Shown here in pieces: positions 1 through 6,687 of a DNA stretch of 41,915 nucleotides. Each line of letters begins with the position of its first letter. The stretch's first letter is position 1. The notes under the pieces were generated by a model. The model was not told where the DNA came from and ran no database searches. It worked only from the letters and a program-made list of their open reading frames with translations. A program made the translations under genes and the position numbers. This stretch comes from Oscillospiraceae bacterium. Lineage in GTDB: Bacteria; Bacillota; Clostridia; Oscillospirales; Oscillospiraceae. The stretch is taken from assembly GCA_016286665.1 (NCBI GenBank), contig JAEETX010000016.1:1-41915 (forward strand), read 5' to 3'.

Positions 1-132
1 GGCAGGGACCGGGGCGGCAGCGCCGGCAGCGGCACGGTTCCGGGCGGCAGCGCCGGCAGCGGCACGGTTCCGGGCGGCAGCACCGCAGAAGCGAAGCACA
101 CTGCCGATCCCGGCCGGACCGGCGGCAAATAA
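1..132 (+). CDS. C-terminal end of a Gly/Ser-rich repeat protein (partial)
   Basis: The first forward frame is open from the window edge to a TAA at 130-132. It encodes two exact copies of a ten-residue unit, GSAGSGTVPG (16-45 and 46-75), then a short hydrophilic tail. The DNA is repeated as a 30-bp unit, so the tract can expand or shrink by slippage. Such tails are usually flexible linkers of secreted or wall-associated proteins, but the upstream domains are outside the window, so no function can be given. The reading direction is inferred from the in-frame stop followed at once by a palindrome; the opposite strand is also open here. Confidence 0.5.
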   Translation, partial: GRDRGGSAGSGTVPGGSAGSGTVPGGSTAEAKHTADPGRTGGK

Positions 133-133
133 G

Positions 134-157
134 GGCACGCTGCAATTGCAGCGTGCC
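134..157. other. Perfect 24-bp palindrome after the stop of the partial gene
   Basis: The sequence from 134 to 157 is self-complementary over its whole length (GGCACGCTGCAA and its complement) and begins two bases after the stop at 130-132. There is no T-run after it on either strand, so it is not a classical intrinsic terminator. It could form a tight hairpin that protects a transcript 3' end, or be a dyad protein site. Confidence 0.5.
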
Positions 158-215
158 GGATGATGCGCCTGCTATACGGGCACGATTGCGGTATCTCCTT
201 CGGGGATATCGGGAA

Positions 216-254
216 ACGGGGGCGCTGCATTTTGCAGCGCCCCCGTTCTTGTTT
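216..254 (-). terminator. Hairpin terminator downstream of ribU, possibly bidirectional
   Basis: A 14-bp G+C-rich stem (216-229 with 233-246) and a three-base loop lie just downstream of the ribU stop at 258. On the forward strand the stem is followed by a T-rich stretch (247-256), and on the reverse strand by a short T-run. It can therefore end ribU transcription and also rightward transcription from the gene at the window edge. Confidence 0.7.
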
Positions 255-257
255 TAA

Positions 258-944
258 TCAAATCACTTTTGCCAGGACAAGGGCCAAAAGGATGAAGGTG
301 ACCAGCAGGACGGCGGTCACGATCAGCACGCCCACCTTCTTCTTTCCGCCCTGGTTGGCGCCCGTAGAGGGCTTTACCAGCTTCGCCTTGCGCAGGGCGG
401 TGACCACCGGCTTATACAGCAGGATGGTGAGGGTGGCGTTGATGCCGCCCTTGATGAGATTGAAGGGCAGGAAGGTGGGAACCAGCAGCTTCGCCACTGC
501 CGCCCGGGGCATCTTCATGTAAATGGGCGTGATGAGATAGTTCCACAGGATCATGAGCGCGGTCATGAGCAGGACGCCGAGGACGAGGCCGATGATGGCG
601 TTGCGCATGGTGCGCTTCCGCTGATAGAACCAGGCGGCGGTGCAGGCCAGAGCGCAGGTGCTGAGCACATTCATCACAAAGCCCCAGATGCCGGTGGAGG
701 AGATGGTGATCATCTCAATAAAGGAGACCACCACGCTGACGCCGAGGGCCGCCAGGGGGCCGAAGAGGAAGCCCGTGATGCAGACGATCACGTCCTTCAG
801 GTCGAAGTTCAGGAAGCCCAGAACATTCACGGGGATCTGCTTGGAGAGGAACATGACCACATAGGCCAGGGCGGCCAGGAGCGCCAGCATGGTCAGCTCC
901 TTGGTGTCGATCCTCTTGCGGGGGGTGGAGTTGGTGTTGTCCAT
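258..944 (-). CDS. ribU: ECF transporter S component, riboflavin-specific (RibU)
   Basis: RibU is the substrate-binding membrane subunit of an energy-coupling factor transporter that imports riboflavin, sharing the EcfA/A'/T module encoded elsewhere. The 228-residue protein is strongly hydrophobic with about six helices; the KDVIVCITGFLFGP segment matches the RibU family. An FMN riboswitch in the leader strongly supports the substrate. The start at 944 (MDNTNS) is chosen because an AAGGAG box sits eight bases upstream; an in-frame ATG at 974 would lie inside the terminator hairpin of the riboswitch. An oddity is the C-terminal tail after about residue 190, which carries a lysine patch and a further hydrophobic segment ending LALVLAKVI, one helix more than the usual six-helix S component. 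Confidence 0.93.
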   Translation of the reverse strand: MDNTNSTPRKRIDTKELTMLALLAALAYVVMFLSKQIPVNVLGFLNFDLKDVIVCITGFLFGPLAALGVSVVVSFIEMITISSTGIWGFVMNVLSTCALACTAAWFYQRKRTMRNAIIGLVLGVLLMTALMILWNYLITPIYMKMPRAAVAKLLVPTFLPFNLIKGGINATLTILLYKPVVTALRKAKLVKPSTGANQGGKKKVGVLIVTAVLLVTFILLALVLAKVI

Positions 945-972
945 GATTTCTTTCTCCTTTTTCCGGCGCAGC

Positions 973-1005
973 AAAAAAGCGCCGGTGAAATCACTTCACA
1001 GGCGC
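973..1005 (-). terminator. Riboswitch expression-platform terminator of ribU
   Basis: On the reverse strand GCGCCT-GTGAA pairs with TTCAC-CGGCGC around a short loop, followed by six Ts (973-978). It lies between the FMN aptamer and the ribU ribosome binding site, so FMN binding is expected to favour this hairpin and stop transcription before ribU. Confidence 0.88.
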
Positions 1006-1029
1006 ACGGCTGCCGATAAAGGGGCAGAG

Positions 1030-1142
1030 ACCGTCTTCTCTCATCCGGACTATACCGTCGGTTTCGGAATCACACCGAATCGGCCCCCTGTAGGGGGTTC
1101 GCAGACTTTACTGCCGGTGGGGAATCGCACCCCGCCCTGAAG
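1030..1142 (-). promoter_or_regulatory. FMN riboswitch (RFN element)
   Basis: Read on the reverse strand, this segment contains the conserved RFN core: GATTCCCCACCGGCAGTA, then CCGATTCGGTGTGATTCCGA and the closing CCGACGGTATAGTCCGGATG and GAGAGAAG, in the right order. The variable arm is a short hairpin (CCCCCTACAGGGGG). It precedes ribU and a factor-independent terminator, so this is a transcriptional OFF switch that shuts riboflavin uptake when FMN is plentiful. Confidence 0.95.
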
Positions 1143-1151
1143 ACTGGTTAC

Positions 1152-1179
1152 ATTATAGCATGGGATATGGTTTTGTCAA
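1152..1179 (-). promoter_or_regulatory. Sigma-A promoter of ribU
   Basis: On the reverse strand there is a perfect TTGACA (1174-1179), a 16-base spacer and a perfect TATAAT (1152-1157) preceded by TGC, an extended -10. It places the transcript start just upstream of the FMN aptamer. Confidence 0.88.
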
Positions 1180-1259
1180 GAGGGGGAGCGGGCGAATGAG
1201 AAATGCCGGCGCATATTCCGCCTCGCTACGGTGCATACTCTCCCCGGAGGGGATGGGGA

Positions 1260-1697
1260 TTGTTCAGCGTACACATCGCGCCGGGGGGCAGCCGGAAGAC
1301 CCTGCCCTATGTGGAAAAGGCCATCAAAAAAGCCAGCCGGGAAGGGCTGGTGGACGCGGCCCTCTGCGCCGGGAGGGCGGATCTGCTCATCGTGCCCCGG
1401 GGCGCGGCGGCGGACCGGGAGGCCCGGTGCCGCCTGACGGTGGGCGGCGAAAAGCCGGGAGACGTGCGCTGCGGCCTGGGCGAGGGGGACGACCTGACCC
1501 TCAGCAGCATCCGCTCCGACGGGGCCATGCTTTCCCTGCGGCGGGACCTGCGCACCCTGCGCGGCGACCTGCTGGAGCCCCAGGAGATCCCGGTGACCCT
1601 GGAATCGGCCCATGCGCCGGAGCCGGAAGCGGTGCTGGCCGCCGCCGGGGCCATGCTCCTTCTCGGCGCGGACCCCAGCGCCGGCCTGCGGCTGTGA
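1260..1697 (+). CDS. Hypothetical protein (orphan)
   Basis: I do not recognise this 145-residue protein. It starts FSVHIAPGGSRKTLPYVEKA after the initiator, has a Lys/Arg-rich amphipathic N-terminal helix, a G+C-rich beta-like middle (DLLIVPRGAAADREARCRL) and an Ala/Leu-rich C-terminus. A TTG start at 1260 is preferred because GGAGGGG lies eight bases upstream; an ATG at 1203 in the same frame has no ribosome binding site. It diverges from ribU and converges on the GNAT gene, sharing a terminator with it. Coding status rests on the ribosome binding site, the closely following terminator and the lack of any gene on the other strand. There are no signal peptide or membrane segments. Confidence 0.55.
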   Translation: MFSVHIAPGGSRKTLPYVEKAIKKASREGLVDAALCAGRADLLIVPRGAAADREARCRLTVGGEKPGDVRCGLGEGDDLTLSSIRSDGAMLSLRRDLRTLRGDLLEPQEIPVTLESAHAPEPEAVLAAAGAMLLLGADPSAGLRL

Positions 1698-1699
1698 AC

Positions 1700-1730
1700 A
1701 ACGGCAGGATGCCGAAAGCGTCCTGCCGTT
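1700..1730. terminator. Bidirectional terminator hairpin between convergent genes
   Basis: A ten-base perfect stem (AACGGCAGGA with TCCTGCCGTT) around an 11-base loop sits between the stop of the rightward orphan gene (1697) and the stop of the leftward acetyltransferase (1738). The flanking T-runs are weak. Confidence 0.65.
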
Positions 1731-1737
1731 CTCCGTT

Positions 1738-2181
1738 TCACAGCTCCTTGTGCATCAGCCAGCGGGCTCCGTCGTCCCGCCAAATGCGGTAGCCCAGGCG
1801 CTCATAGAGGCGAAAAGCATCCCGGTTATGCTTCTCCACATGGAAAATGACGCCGGGGACGCCGATCCTTCTCCCGTAGGCCTCCGCCTCCCGGATGAGG
1901 GCAGAGCCGATGCCCTGATTCCGGTAAGGTCCCGTGACGGAAAGATCGTCAAGATAGATATACGTCCGGGGGTTGCGGTAGACTTCGATGGAGAGGTAGG
2001 CTACCGTCCGCTCCCCATCCAGGGCCAGGCAGATCCAGTCCTCCCCGGCGGCGAAGAACTCATCCAGATATCCTTCCGCATACCCCTCCGCTTCCCGGTC
2101 GGGGAAGATGCTGCGCATCATTTCCCGAAACAGCTCGTCGATCCGTTCCCGGTCTTCCGGCAGGGCCTTTCGCATTTCCAT
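1738..2181 (-). CDS. GNAT family N-acetyltransferase
   Basis: This 147-residue protein is a single GNAT fold that should transfer an acetyl group from acetyl-CoA to an amine; the substrate cannot be told. Motif A, the acetyl-CoA pyrophosphate loop, is visible as YRNQGIGSALI, preceded by the beta-4 strand TYIYLDDLSVTG and followed by the motif B region HNRDAFRLYERLGYRI. The start at 2181 (MEMRKALPED) has a GGAGG box ten bases upstream; an ATG six bases further in is possible. It stands alone, convergent with the orphan gene at 1260-1697 and divergent from the SSB-like gene, so neighbours do not suggest the substrate. Confidence 0.88.
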   Translation of the reverse strand: MEMRKALPEDRERIDELFREMMRSIFPDREAEGYAEGYLDEFFAAGEDWICLALDGERTVAYLSIEVYRNPRTYIYLDDLSVTGPYRNQGIGSALIREAEAYGRRIGVPGVIFHVEKHNRDAFRLYERLGYRIWRDDGARWLMHKEL

Positions 2182-2256
2182 CCCGGCATATCCTCCTTCG
2201 GGCGCGCATACCCTTCTATTACCCGCCCCTGCGGGCAAATGAAGGAGGGTTGCCCC

Positions 2257-2856
2257 TTGGCATGGCAGAACAATACCGCCCGGCTCTGCGGCACGGTGGA
2301 CGCGGACAGCGTCTTCAGCCACCGCAGCCGCGGCGCGGACTATTACAGCTTTCCCCTGCTGACCCGCCGTCTTTCCGGCGCGGCGGACCGGCTGAACGTG
2401 ACCCTGCCGGCTTTCCTGCTGCCGGGGATCCCCCCGGCGGGGCAGAGACTTGCCCTGCGGGGAGAGGTGCGCAGCTTCGCCAACCGCAGCGGCGAGGGGA
2501 ACCGCCTGCTCCTCTATGTTTACGCCCAGGACCTGCTGCCCCCGGAGGACGAGGACCAAAACGAAGCGGAGCTGGCAGGGACCCTCTGCCGGGAACCCAC
2601 CTGGCGGCGTACGCCCATGGGCCGGGAAATCTGCGACCTGATGCTGGCGGTGCCCCGGCGCTACGGGCGGGGGGATTACCTCCCCTGCATCGCCTGGGGG
2701 AGAAACGCCCAGGAGGCCGCCGCCTGGAGACAGGGACGCCCCGTCCGGCTGACGGGGCGTTTTCAGAGCCGCAATTACATCAAGGTCACGGAGACGGGGA
2801 GCCTGCAGCGCACCGCCTTTGAGATCAGCGTCACGAGTTTTCTTCCGGAGGCGTAG
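2257..2856 (+). CDS. SSB-like single-stranded DNA-binding protein with two OB folds
   Basis: The 199-residue protein appears to contain two successive OB-type units: residues ~5-100 (ARLCGTVDADSVF to LLLYVYAQDL) and ~105-199 (ELAGTLCREPTWRRTP, GREICDLMLAVPRR, YLPCIAWGRNAQ, VRLTGRFQSRNYIK). The second half carries the strand pattern of bacterial SSB, including the IAWGRNAE-like segment before the G-R-F-Q-S-R strand. Ordinary SSB has one OB fold and a D-D-x-P-F tail; that acidic tail is absent, so this is a paralogue rather than the housekeeping SSB. TTG at 2257 is preferred as start, seven bases after GGAGGG; the ATG at 2239 lies inside the ribosome binding site. Its 3' end overlaps hslO tail-to-tail by 26 bp. 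Confidence 0.75.
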   Translation: MAWQNNTARLCGTVDADSVFSHRSRGADYYSFPLLTRRLSGAADRLNVTLPAFLLPGIPPAGQRLALRGEVRSFANRSGEGNRLLLYVYAQDLLPPEDEDQNEAELAGTLCREPTWRRTPMGREICDLMLAVPRRYGRGDYLPCIAWGRNAQEAAAWRQGRPVRLTGRFQSRNYIKVTETGSLQRTAFEISVTSFLPEA

Positions 2857-3775
2857 AGTCCCGCCGGGCAGCGTTTGCCCGCAGCTCCGCCTTTCGCTCG
2901 GCGAGCATGGCGTCCAGCTCCTCCGGGGGGAAGAAATACCGTTCGCCGCAGAAGCGGCAGACCACCTCCGCCCCCTCCCGGCTCCGGGCCATATCCGTCA
3001 GCTCACGGATGCCGATGCTCTTGATGCTGCGCCGGTATTTCTCCCGCTCGCAGGTGCACCTGTAGCGGGCTTCGCTCTGCCCCACGGCGTCATAGGGGAT
3101 GTCCCCGAAGACCAGGGCGGCCACGTCCTCCGCCGTCTTCCCCTCGGCGATGAGGGCGGAAAGGGAAGGCAGGACCCGGACGCGCTCCTCCAGCTTCTCC
3201 GCCAGGCTGTCCGGCGCGCCGGGCAGCAGCTGCAGCAGGAAGCCCCCGGCGCTTTTCAGGCTGCCGTCCCGGTTCACACGCACCCCCAGGGCGCAGACCG
3301 TGGGGGTCTGCTCGCTGACGGCATAGTAATTGGTGATATCCTCGGCGATCTCCCCGCTAATGAGCTTCACATGGCCCACATAGGGCTCGCCGAAGCCGTA
3401 GTCCCGCACCACATAGAGCTCGCCCTCCCGGCCGATGACGCCTCCCACGTCCAGCTTGCCCGCCGCGTTGGGCGGCAGCTCCGCCGTGGGCTCGTCGGCG
3501 CAGCCCCGCACGTTGCCGGCGGCGTCCGAGACGCAGGTGAGGCCCCCGGCGGGGCCGTTTCCGCGGAAGCGGAGGGTGAGGCTCCCCGCCTCGTCCTTGA
3601 GGGTGGAGCCCATGAGGGCGGCGGCGGTGAGGCCCCGGCCCAGAGCGGCGGTAACGGTTTTGGACAGGGTAAAGCGCCCGGCGGCCCAGGCCACGATGCC
3701 CGTGGTCTCGCCGAAAATGAGCCGGGCGAAGCCGTCCTCCGTCAGAAATGTGGTGATCGTTCCCTTGTTTTCCAT
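2831..3775 (-). CDS. hslO: Redox-regulated chaperone Hsp33
   Basis: Hsp33 is a cytoplasmic holdase that is kept inactive by a zinc bound to four cysteines and becomes active when these are oxidised. The 314-residue protein has the N-terminal Hsp33 domain and, near the end, the full redox switch: C240-x-C242 and C273-x2-C276. Its length is normal. The start at 3775 (MENKGT) is backed by a TTTGGAG box; an in-frame ATG six codons upstream lacks one. It is monocistronic as far as can be seen, with a 28-nt hairpin (3798-3825) and a structured repeat in its leader. Its end overlaps the convergent SSB-like gene, so the two transcripts are antisense over their 3' ends. Confidence 0.95.
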   Translation of the reverse strand: MENKGTITTFLTEDGFARLIFGETTGIVAWAAGRFTLSKTVTAALGRGLTAAALMGSTLKDEAGSLTLRFRGNGPAGGLTCVSDAAGNVRGCADEPTAELPPNAAGKLDVGGVIGREGELYVVRDYGFGEPYVGHVKLISGEIAEDITNYYAVSEQTPTVCALGVRVNRDGSLKSAGGFLLQLLPGAPDSLAEKLEERVRVLPSLSALIAEGKTAEDVAALVFGDIPYDAVGQSEARYRCTCEREKYRRSIKSIGIRELTDMARSREGAEVVCRFCGERYFFPPEELDAMLAERKAELRANAARRDSTPPEENS

Positions 3776-3797
3776 TGTTAATCTCCAAATCAAGCAA

Positions 3798-3825
3798 CGG
3801 CCCTCCGCAGCTCGGCGGAGGGCCG
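3798..3825 (-). other. Hairpin in the hslO leader
   Basis: An 11-bp stem (3798-3808 with 3815-3825) closes a six-base loop about 23 bases upstream of the hslO start. On the reverse strand it is followed by only scattered Ts, so it may be a weak terminator or a leader structure. It lies between hslO and the structured repeat copy 1. Confidence 0.5.
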
Positions 3826-3840
3826 ACCTTATTGTCTCAC

Positions 3841-4167
3841 AGAGTTCGCGGCTCGCAAGCCGCGAATAGAGTCGGAATCATTTTGGGGCGGAATTCACTT
3901 CTGCTCCAAAATACCTCTCGCGGAGCGGACTTCGTCGGAGCAAACTTCATATCGTTCGCTTCGGCCCACGGGCCAAAGCTCATTCATTTCGTTGCTCCTC
4001 CTCTTCAAAATTGAAGCACCGCTTCAATTTTGAGAAGGACGCTTCGCCGGAATCTGCGGGTATTTGCGCTTGCGCGGATACTCGCCATTCCGGCGAATAA
4101 GGACGTGCGGGGAGCGGAGCGCAAATCCTTCTCAAATCGAAGCCCAGCGAAGCGGGTTCGATTTGAA
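3841..4167 (-). repeat. Dispersed structured repeat, copy 1 (six hairpins)
   Basis: This stretch aligns over its whole length with 16002-16326. It contains hairpins at 3845-3866 (loop CGCA), 3880-3912, a GGCC/GGCC hairpin near 3973-3986, a 12-bp hairpin CAAAATTGAAGC with its complement near 4005-4031, a long arm closed by GCCGGAAT/ATTCCGGC (about 4046-4097), and CAAATCGAA with its complement (about 4134-4166). The stems differ from copy 2 by changes on both sides that keep pairing. The element starts two bases after the pgsA stop, in the same sense, and ends in the hslO leader. No believable gene lies in it. Confidence 0.85.
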
Positions 4168-4713
4168 TCATTTCACCTTCAGCAGCTTCCCGTATTTGAG
4201 GAAGTATTCCGCCCCGGACCAGAGGGTGGTGGCCACCATGACGATCACGCAGAGGTTGTCCAGGGTGAAGGACTTTGGGATCAGCACAACGCCATGGAAG
4301 GGCGCCATCATCAGGCAGAGACAGACCAGACTGGCAAAGGTCTTCACCTTGCCGGAGATGCCCGCGGCGATGACGGTGCCGTCGGCGGCGGCCACCAGCC
4401 GGAGGGCCGTGACGGCGAATTCCCGCGTCAGGATCACGAACGCGGCCCAGCCGGGGATCTGCCCCCACTGGACAAAGATGATGAGGGCCGCCATGACCAG
4501 CAGCTTATCTGCCAGCGGGTCCATGAACTTGCCGAAGGTGGTGACCTGGTGATACTTCCGGGCGATGTGGCCATCCAGATAATCCGTGAGGCTCGCAGAG
4601 ACGAAAACCAGCAAAGCCAGCCACTTGTGGCCGGGAAAGGGCACCAGCATCAGCAGGAAGAAAACCGGGATCAGGACCACCCGGAGGATCGTGAGCTTAT
4701 TGGCCGTCGTCAT
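4168..4713 (-). CDS. pgsA: CDP-diacylglycerol--glycerol-3-phosphate 3-phosphatidyltransferase
   Basis: PgsA makes phosphatidylglycerol phosphate from CDP-diacylglycerol and glycerol 3-phosphate in the cytoplasmic membrane, the committed step to phosphatidylglycerol. The 181-residue protein starts with the family signature MTTANKLTILRV and has the complete CDP-alcohol phosphotransferase motif: D44, D47-G48, A51-R52, G61, D65, D69. Several hydrophobic helices follow. Its ATG overlaps the rimO stop in an ATGA, so it is translationally coupled as the last gene of the long leftward operon. The stop is followed at once by the structured repeat copy 1. Confidence 0.95.
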   Translation of the reverse strand: MTTANKLTILRVVLIPVFFLLMLVPFPGHKWLALLVFVSASLTDYLDGHIARKYHQVTTFGKFMDPLADKLLVMAALIIFVQWGQIPGWAAFVILTREFAVTALRLVAAADGTVIAAGISGKVKTFASLVCLCLMMAPFHGVVLIPKSFTLDNLCVIVMVATTLWSGAEYFLKYGKLLKVK

Positions 4714-6041
4714 CCTTCATCCTCCTCCGCAACGCCCACCAAATCGCCCTCCAGGGTGTCGGTGATGCGCACTCTGACGAATTCGCCGGGCTTTACGCCG
4801 CTGCCGGTGAAGAAGACCTTGCCGTCCACCTCCGGGCTGTCGGCATAGCTGCGGCCATACCAGCAGTCGGCAAAGCGGTCGAAGCCCTCCGCCAGCACCT
4901 CCTGCACCGTGCCCAGACGGGAAGCGTTGAACGCGTCCATGATCTCCGATTGGATATCCACCGCCAGCTCCGCCCGGTGGGCCGCTGTCTCGGCGTCGGG
5001 CCGGTCCATCTGATAGGCCGGGGTGCCCTCCTCCGGGCTGTAGGCGAAGACCCCCGCCCGCTCCAGCTTCGCCCTTTTCAGGAACGCGCAGAGCTCCTCG
5101 AATTCCTTTTCTCCCTCGCCGGGCAGGCCGGTAATAAGGCTGGTGCGCAGCACCAGACCGGGGATGCGCTGCCGCAGCTTCGTCAGCAGGGCCTCGATCT
5201 CGGCGCCGGTGCCCCGGCGGTTCATCTTTTTCAGGATGCCGTCGCTGATATGCTGGATGGGGATATCCAGATACTTCACCACCTTGGGCTCCGAAGCCAC
5301 GGCGTCGATGAGGTCGTCGTCGATGAGGTCGGGATAGAGGTAGTGGAGGCGGATCCAGCGGACGCCCTCGATCTTCGCCAGGGCCCGCACCAGCGCCGCC
5401 AGCCGCGGCTGCCCGTAGAGGTCCGTGCCGTAGCGGGTGATATCCTGGGCGACCACGATGAACTCCTTGACCCCCAGCTTCGCCAGGCCCTCCGCCTCCC
5501 GCAGGATATTCTCCATGGGGCGGGAACGGTATCTGCCCCGGATGGCGGGAATGACGCAGTAGGCGCAGCGGTTGTCGCAGCCCTCGGCGATGCGGAGATA
5601 GGCCCAGCCCGGGCCGGTGGTGACGAGGCGCTCCGCCTCGCTGACCGGCGCGGAGATATCCCCGAAGAACCGGGGCGTCTCCCCCCGCAGGGCGGCGGCC
5701 ACGGCGGGCACGATATCGTCATAGCTGCCGGTGCCCAGGATACCGTCCACCTCCGGCAGCTCCTTCAGTATCTCCTTCCGGTAGCGCTGGCTGAGGCAGC
5801 CGGCGACCAGCAGCTTTTTCAGCCGTCCTTCCTTCTTCAGCTCCGCGAATTCCAGGATGTTGTCGATGGCCTCCTGCTTGGCAGAGTCGATGAAGGCGCA
5901 GGTATTGATGATGAGCACTTCCGTCTCCCCCAGGTCGGCGGTGATCTCATAGCCCGCAGCCTGCAGGAGATGGAGCATCTGCTCCCCGTTCACCAGATTC
6001 TTTGCGCAGCCGAGGGATACCATTCCCACTTTTACGGCCAT
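4710..6041 (-). CDS. rimO: Ribosomal protein uS12 methylthiotransferase RimO
   Basis: RimO is a radical-SAM enzyme that methylthiolates the conserved aspartate of ribosomal protein S12. The 443-residue protein has the N-terminal UPF0004 domain with C12, C48 and C82 binding the auxiliary cluster, the radical-SAM motif C155-x3-C159-x2-C162, and a C-terminal TRAM domain ending in VRVRITDTLEGDLVGV. GCDNRCAYCVIPAIRGRYRS is typical of the MiaB/RimO group, and the short N-terminus favours RimO over MiaB. The start at 6041 (MAVKVG) has GGAGG eight bases upstream; the frame stays open far upstream but that part is the antisense of recX. The stop overlaps the pgsA start by four bases. Confidence 0.95.
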   Translation of the reverse strand: MAVKVGMVSLGCAKNLVNGEQMLHLLQAAGYEITADLGETEVLIINTCAFIDSAKQEAIDNILEFAELKKEGRLKKLLVAGCLSQRYRKEILKELPEVDGILGTGSYDDIVPAVAAALRGETPRFFGDISAPVSEAERLVTTGPGWAYLRIAEGCDNRCAYCVIPAIRGRYRSRPMENILREAEGLAKLGVKEFIVVAQDITRYGTDLYGQPRLAALVRALAKIEGVRWIRLHYLYPDLIDDDLIDAVASEPKVVKYLDIPIQHISDGILKKMNRRGTGAEIEALLTKLRQRIPGLVLRTSLITGLPGEGEKEFEELCAFLKRAKLERAGVFAYSPEEGTPAYQMDRPDAETAAHRAELAVDIQSEIMDAFNASRLGTVQEVLAEGFDRFADCWYGRSYADSPEVDGKVFFTGSGVKPGEFVRVRITDTLEGDLVGVAEEDEG

Positions 6042-6067
6042 GGTTCGTTCCTCCAAAAAAGTACATA

Positions 6068-6679
6068 TCAGTCCCCGAAGTCCCCGGCGGCCCGCTCCAT
6101 GGCGGCGCGGACCTCCTCCCAGCCGTAGCCGCGGCGCACGAGACTGCTGGCCAGCTTCGTCCGCGCAGCCTTGTCCGCCGGCGCGTTCCCCAGGCGCTTT
6201 CTCACCAGCTCGTCCAGGGTCTCCCGGCTGTCGGGCATCGCTTCCAGGGCGTCCGCCCAGAGCTCTCTGGGCAGCTCCCGGCGGCGGAGCTCCTGTTCCA
6301 CGCGCATGCGCCCGTAGCCTTTGGCGGCATAGTGCCGCGCCACCATGGCGGCGTAGGCCCCTTCGTCCAGGACCCCCAGCTCCAGCAGCCGGTCCGCTGC
6401 CTTTTCCGCCAGCTCCGGCGGCGCGCCCTTTTGGCGCAGCTTGCGCTTCAGTTCCCCGGCGGACATGGCCCGTTCCGCCGCCAGGGCGGCGGCCTTGCGG
6501 CGCACCTCCCACCAGGCGCAGGCATCCCGCAGCTTTTCTTCTTCCTCCTCCGCCAGCTCCAGGCCGCTGCGGAGGCCGAAATCCAGCATTTCCTGCAGCC
6601 CGCAGCGGAGGGCGCTGCCATCCTCCATATGGAGGAGCAGCTTATCCTCCGTCAGGACCTCGATCTTCTCCAGGCGCAT
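6068..6679 (-). CDS. recX: Regulatory protein RecX
   Basis: RecX binds RecA filaments and limits their extension and activity. The 203-residue protein has the three-helix repeats of the family: SAGELKRKLRQKGAPPELAE, then DEGAYAAMVARHYAAKGYGR and the final RTKLASSLVRRGYGWEEV. It lies eight bases after recA and 26 before rimO, the usual recA-recX pairing, so RecA and its modulator are made together. Confidence 0.92.
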   Translation of the reverse strand: MRLEKIEVLTEDKLLLHMEDGSALRCGLQEMLDFGLRSGLELAEEEEEKLRDACAWWEVRRKAAALAAERAMSAGELKRKLRQKGAPPELAEKAADRLLELGVLDEGAYAAMVARHYAAKGYGRMRVEQELRRRELPRELWADALEAMPDSRETLDELVRKRLGNAPADKAARTKLASSLVRRGYGWEEVRAAMERAAGDFGD

Positions 6680-6687
6680 GGATTTCC

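Noticed and set aside
3980..4468. Small protein-like frames inside the structured repeats (also 16055-16302 and 22735-22870)
   Set aside because: They look conserved between copies only because the DNA repeat is conserved; frames break and stems covary without regard to codons.
4950..6128. Open frame antisense to rimO, and similar ones over hslO, DUF1385 and recA
   Set aside because: The opposite strand carries recognised full-length proteins; the antisense products are low-complexity.
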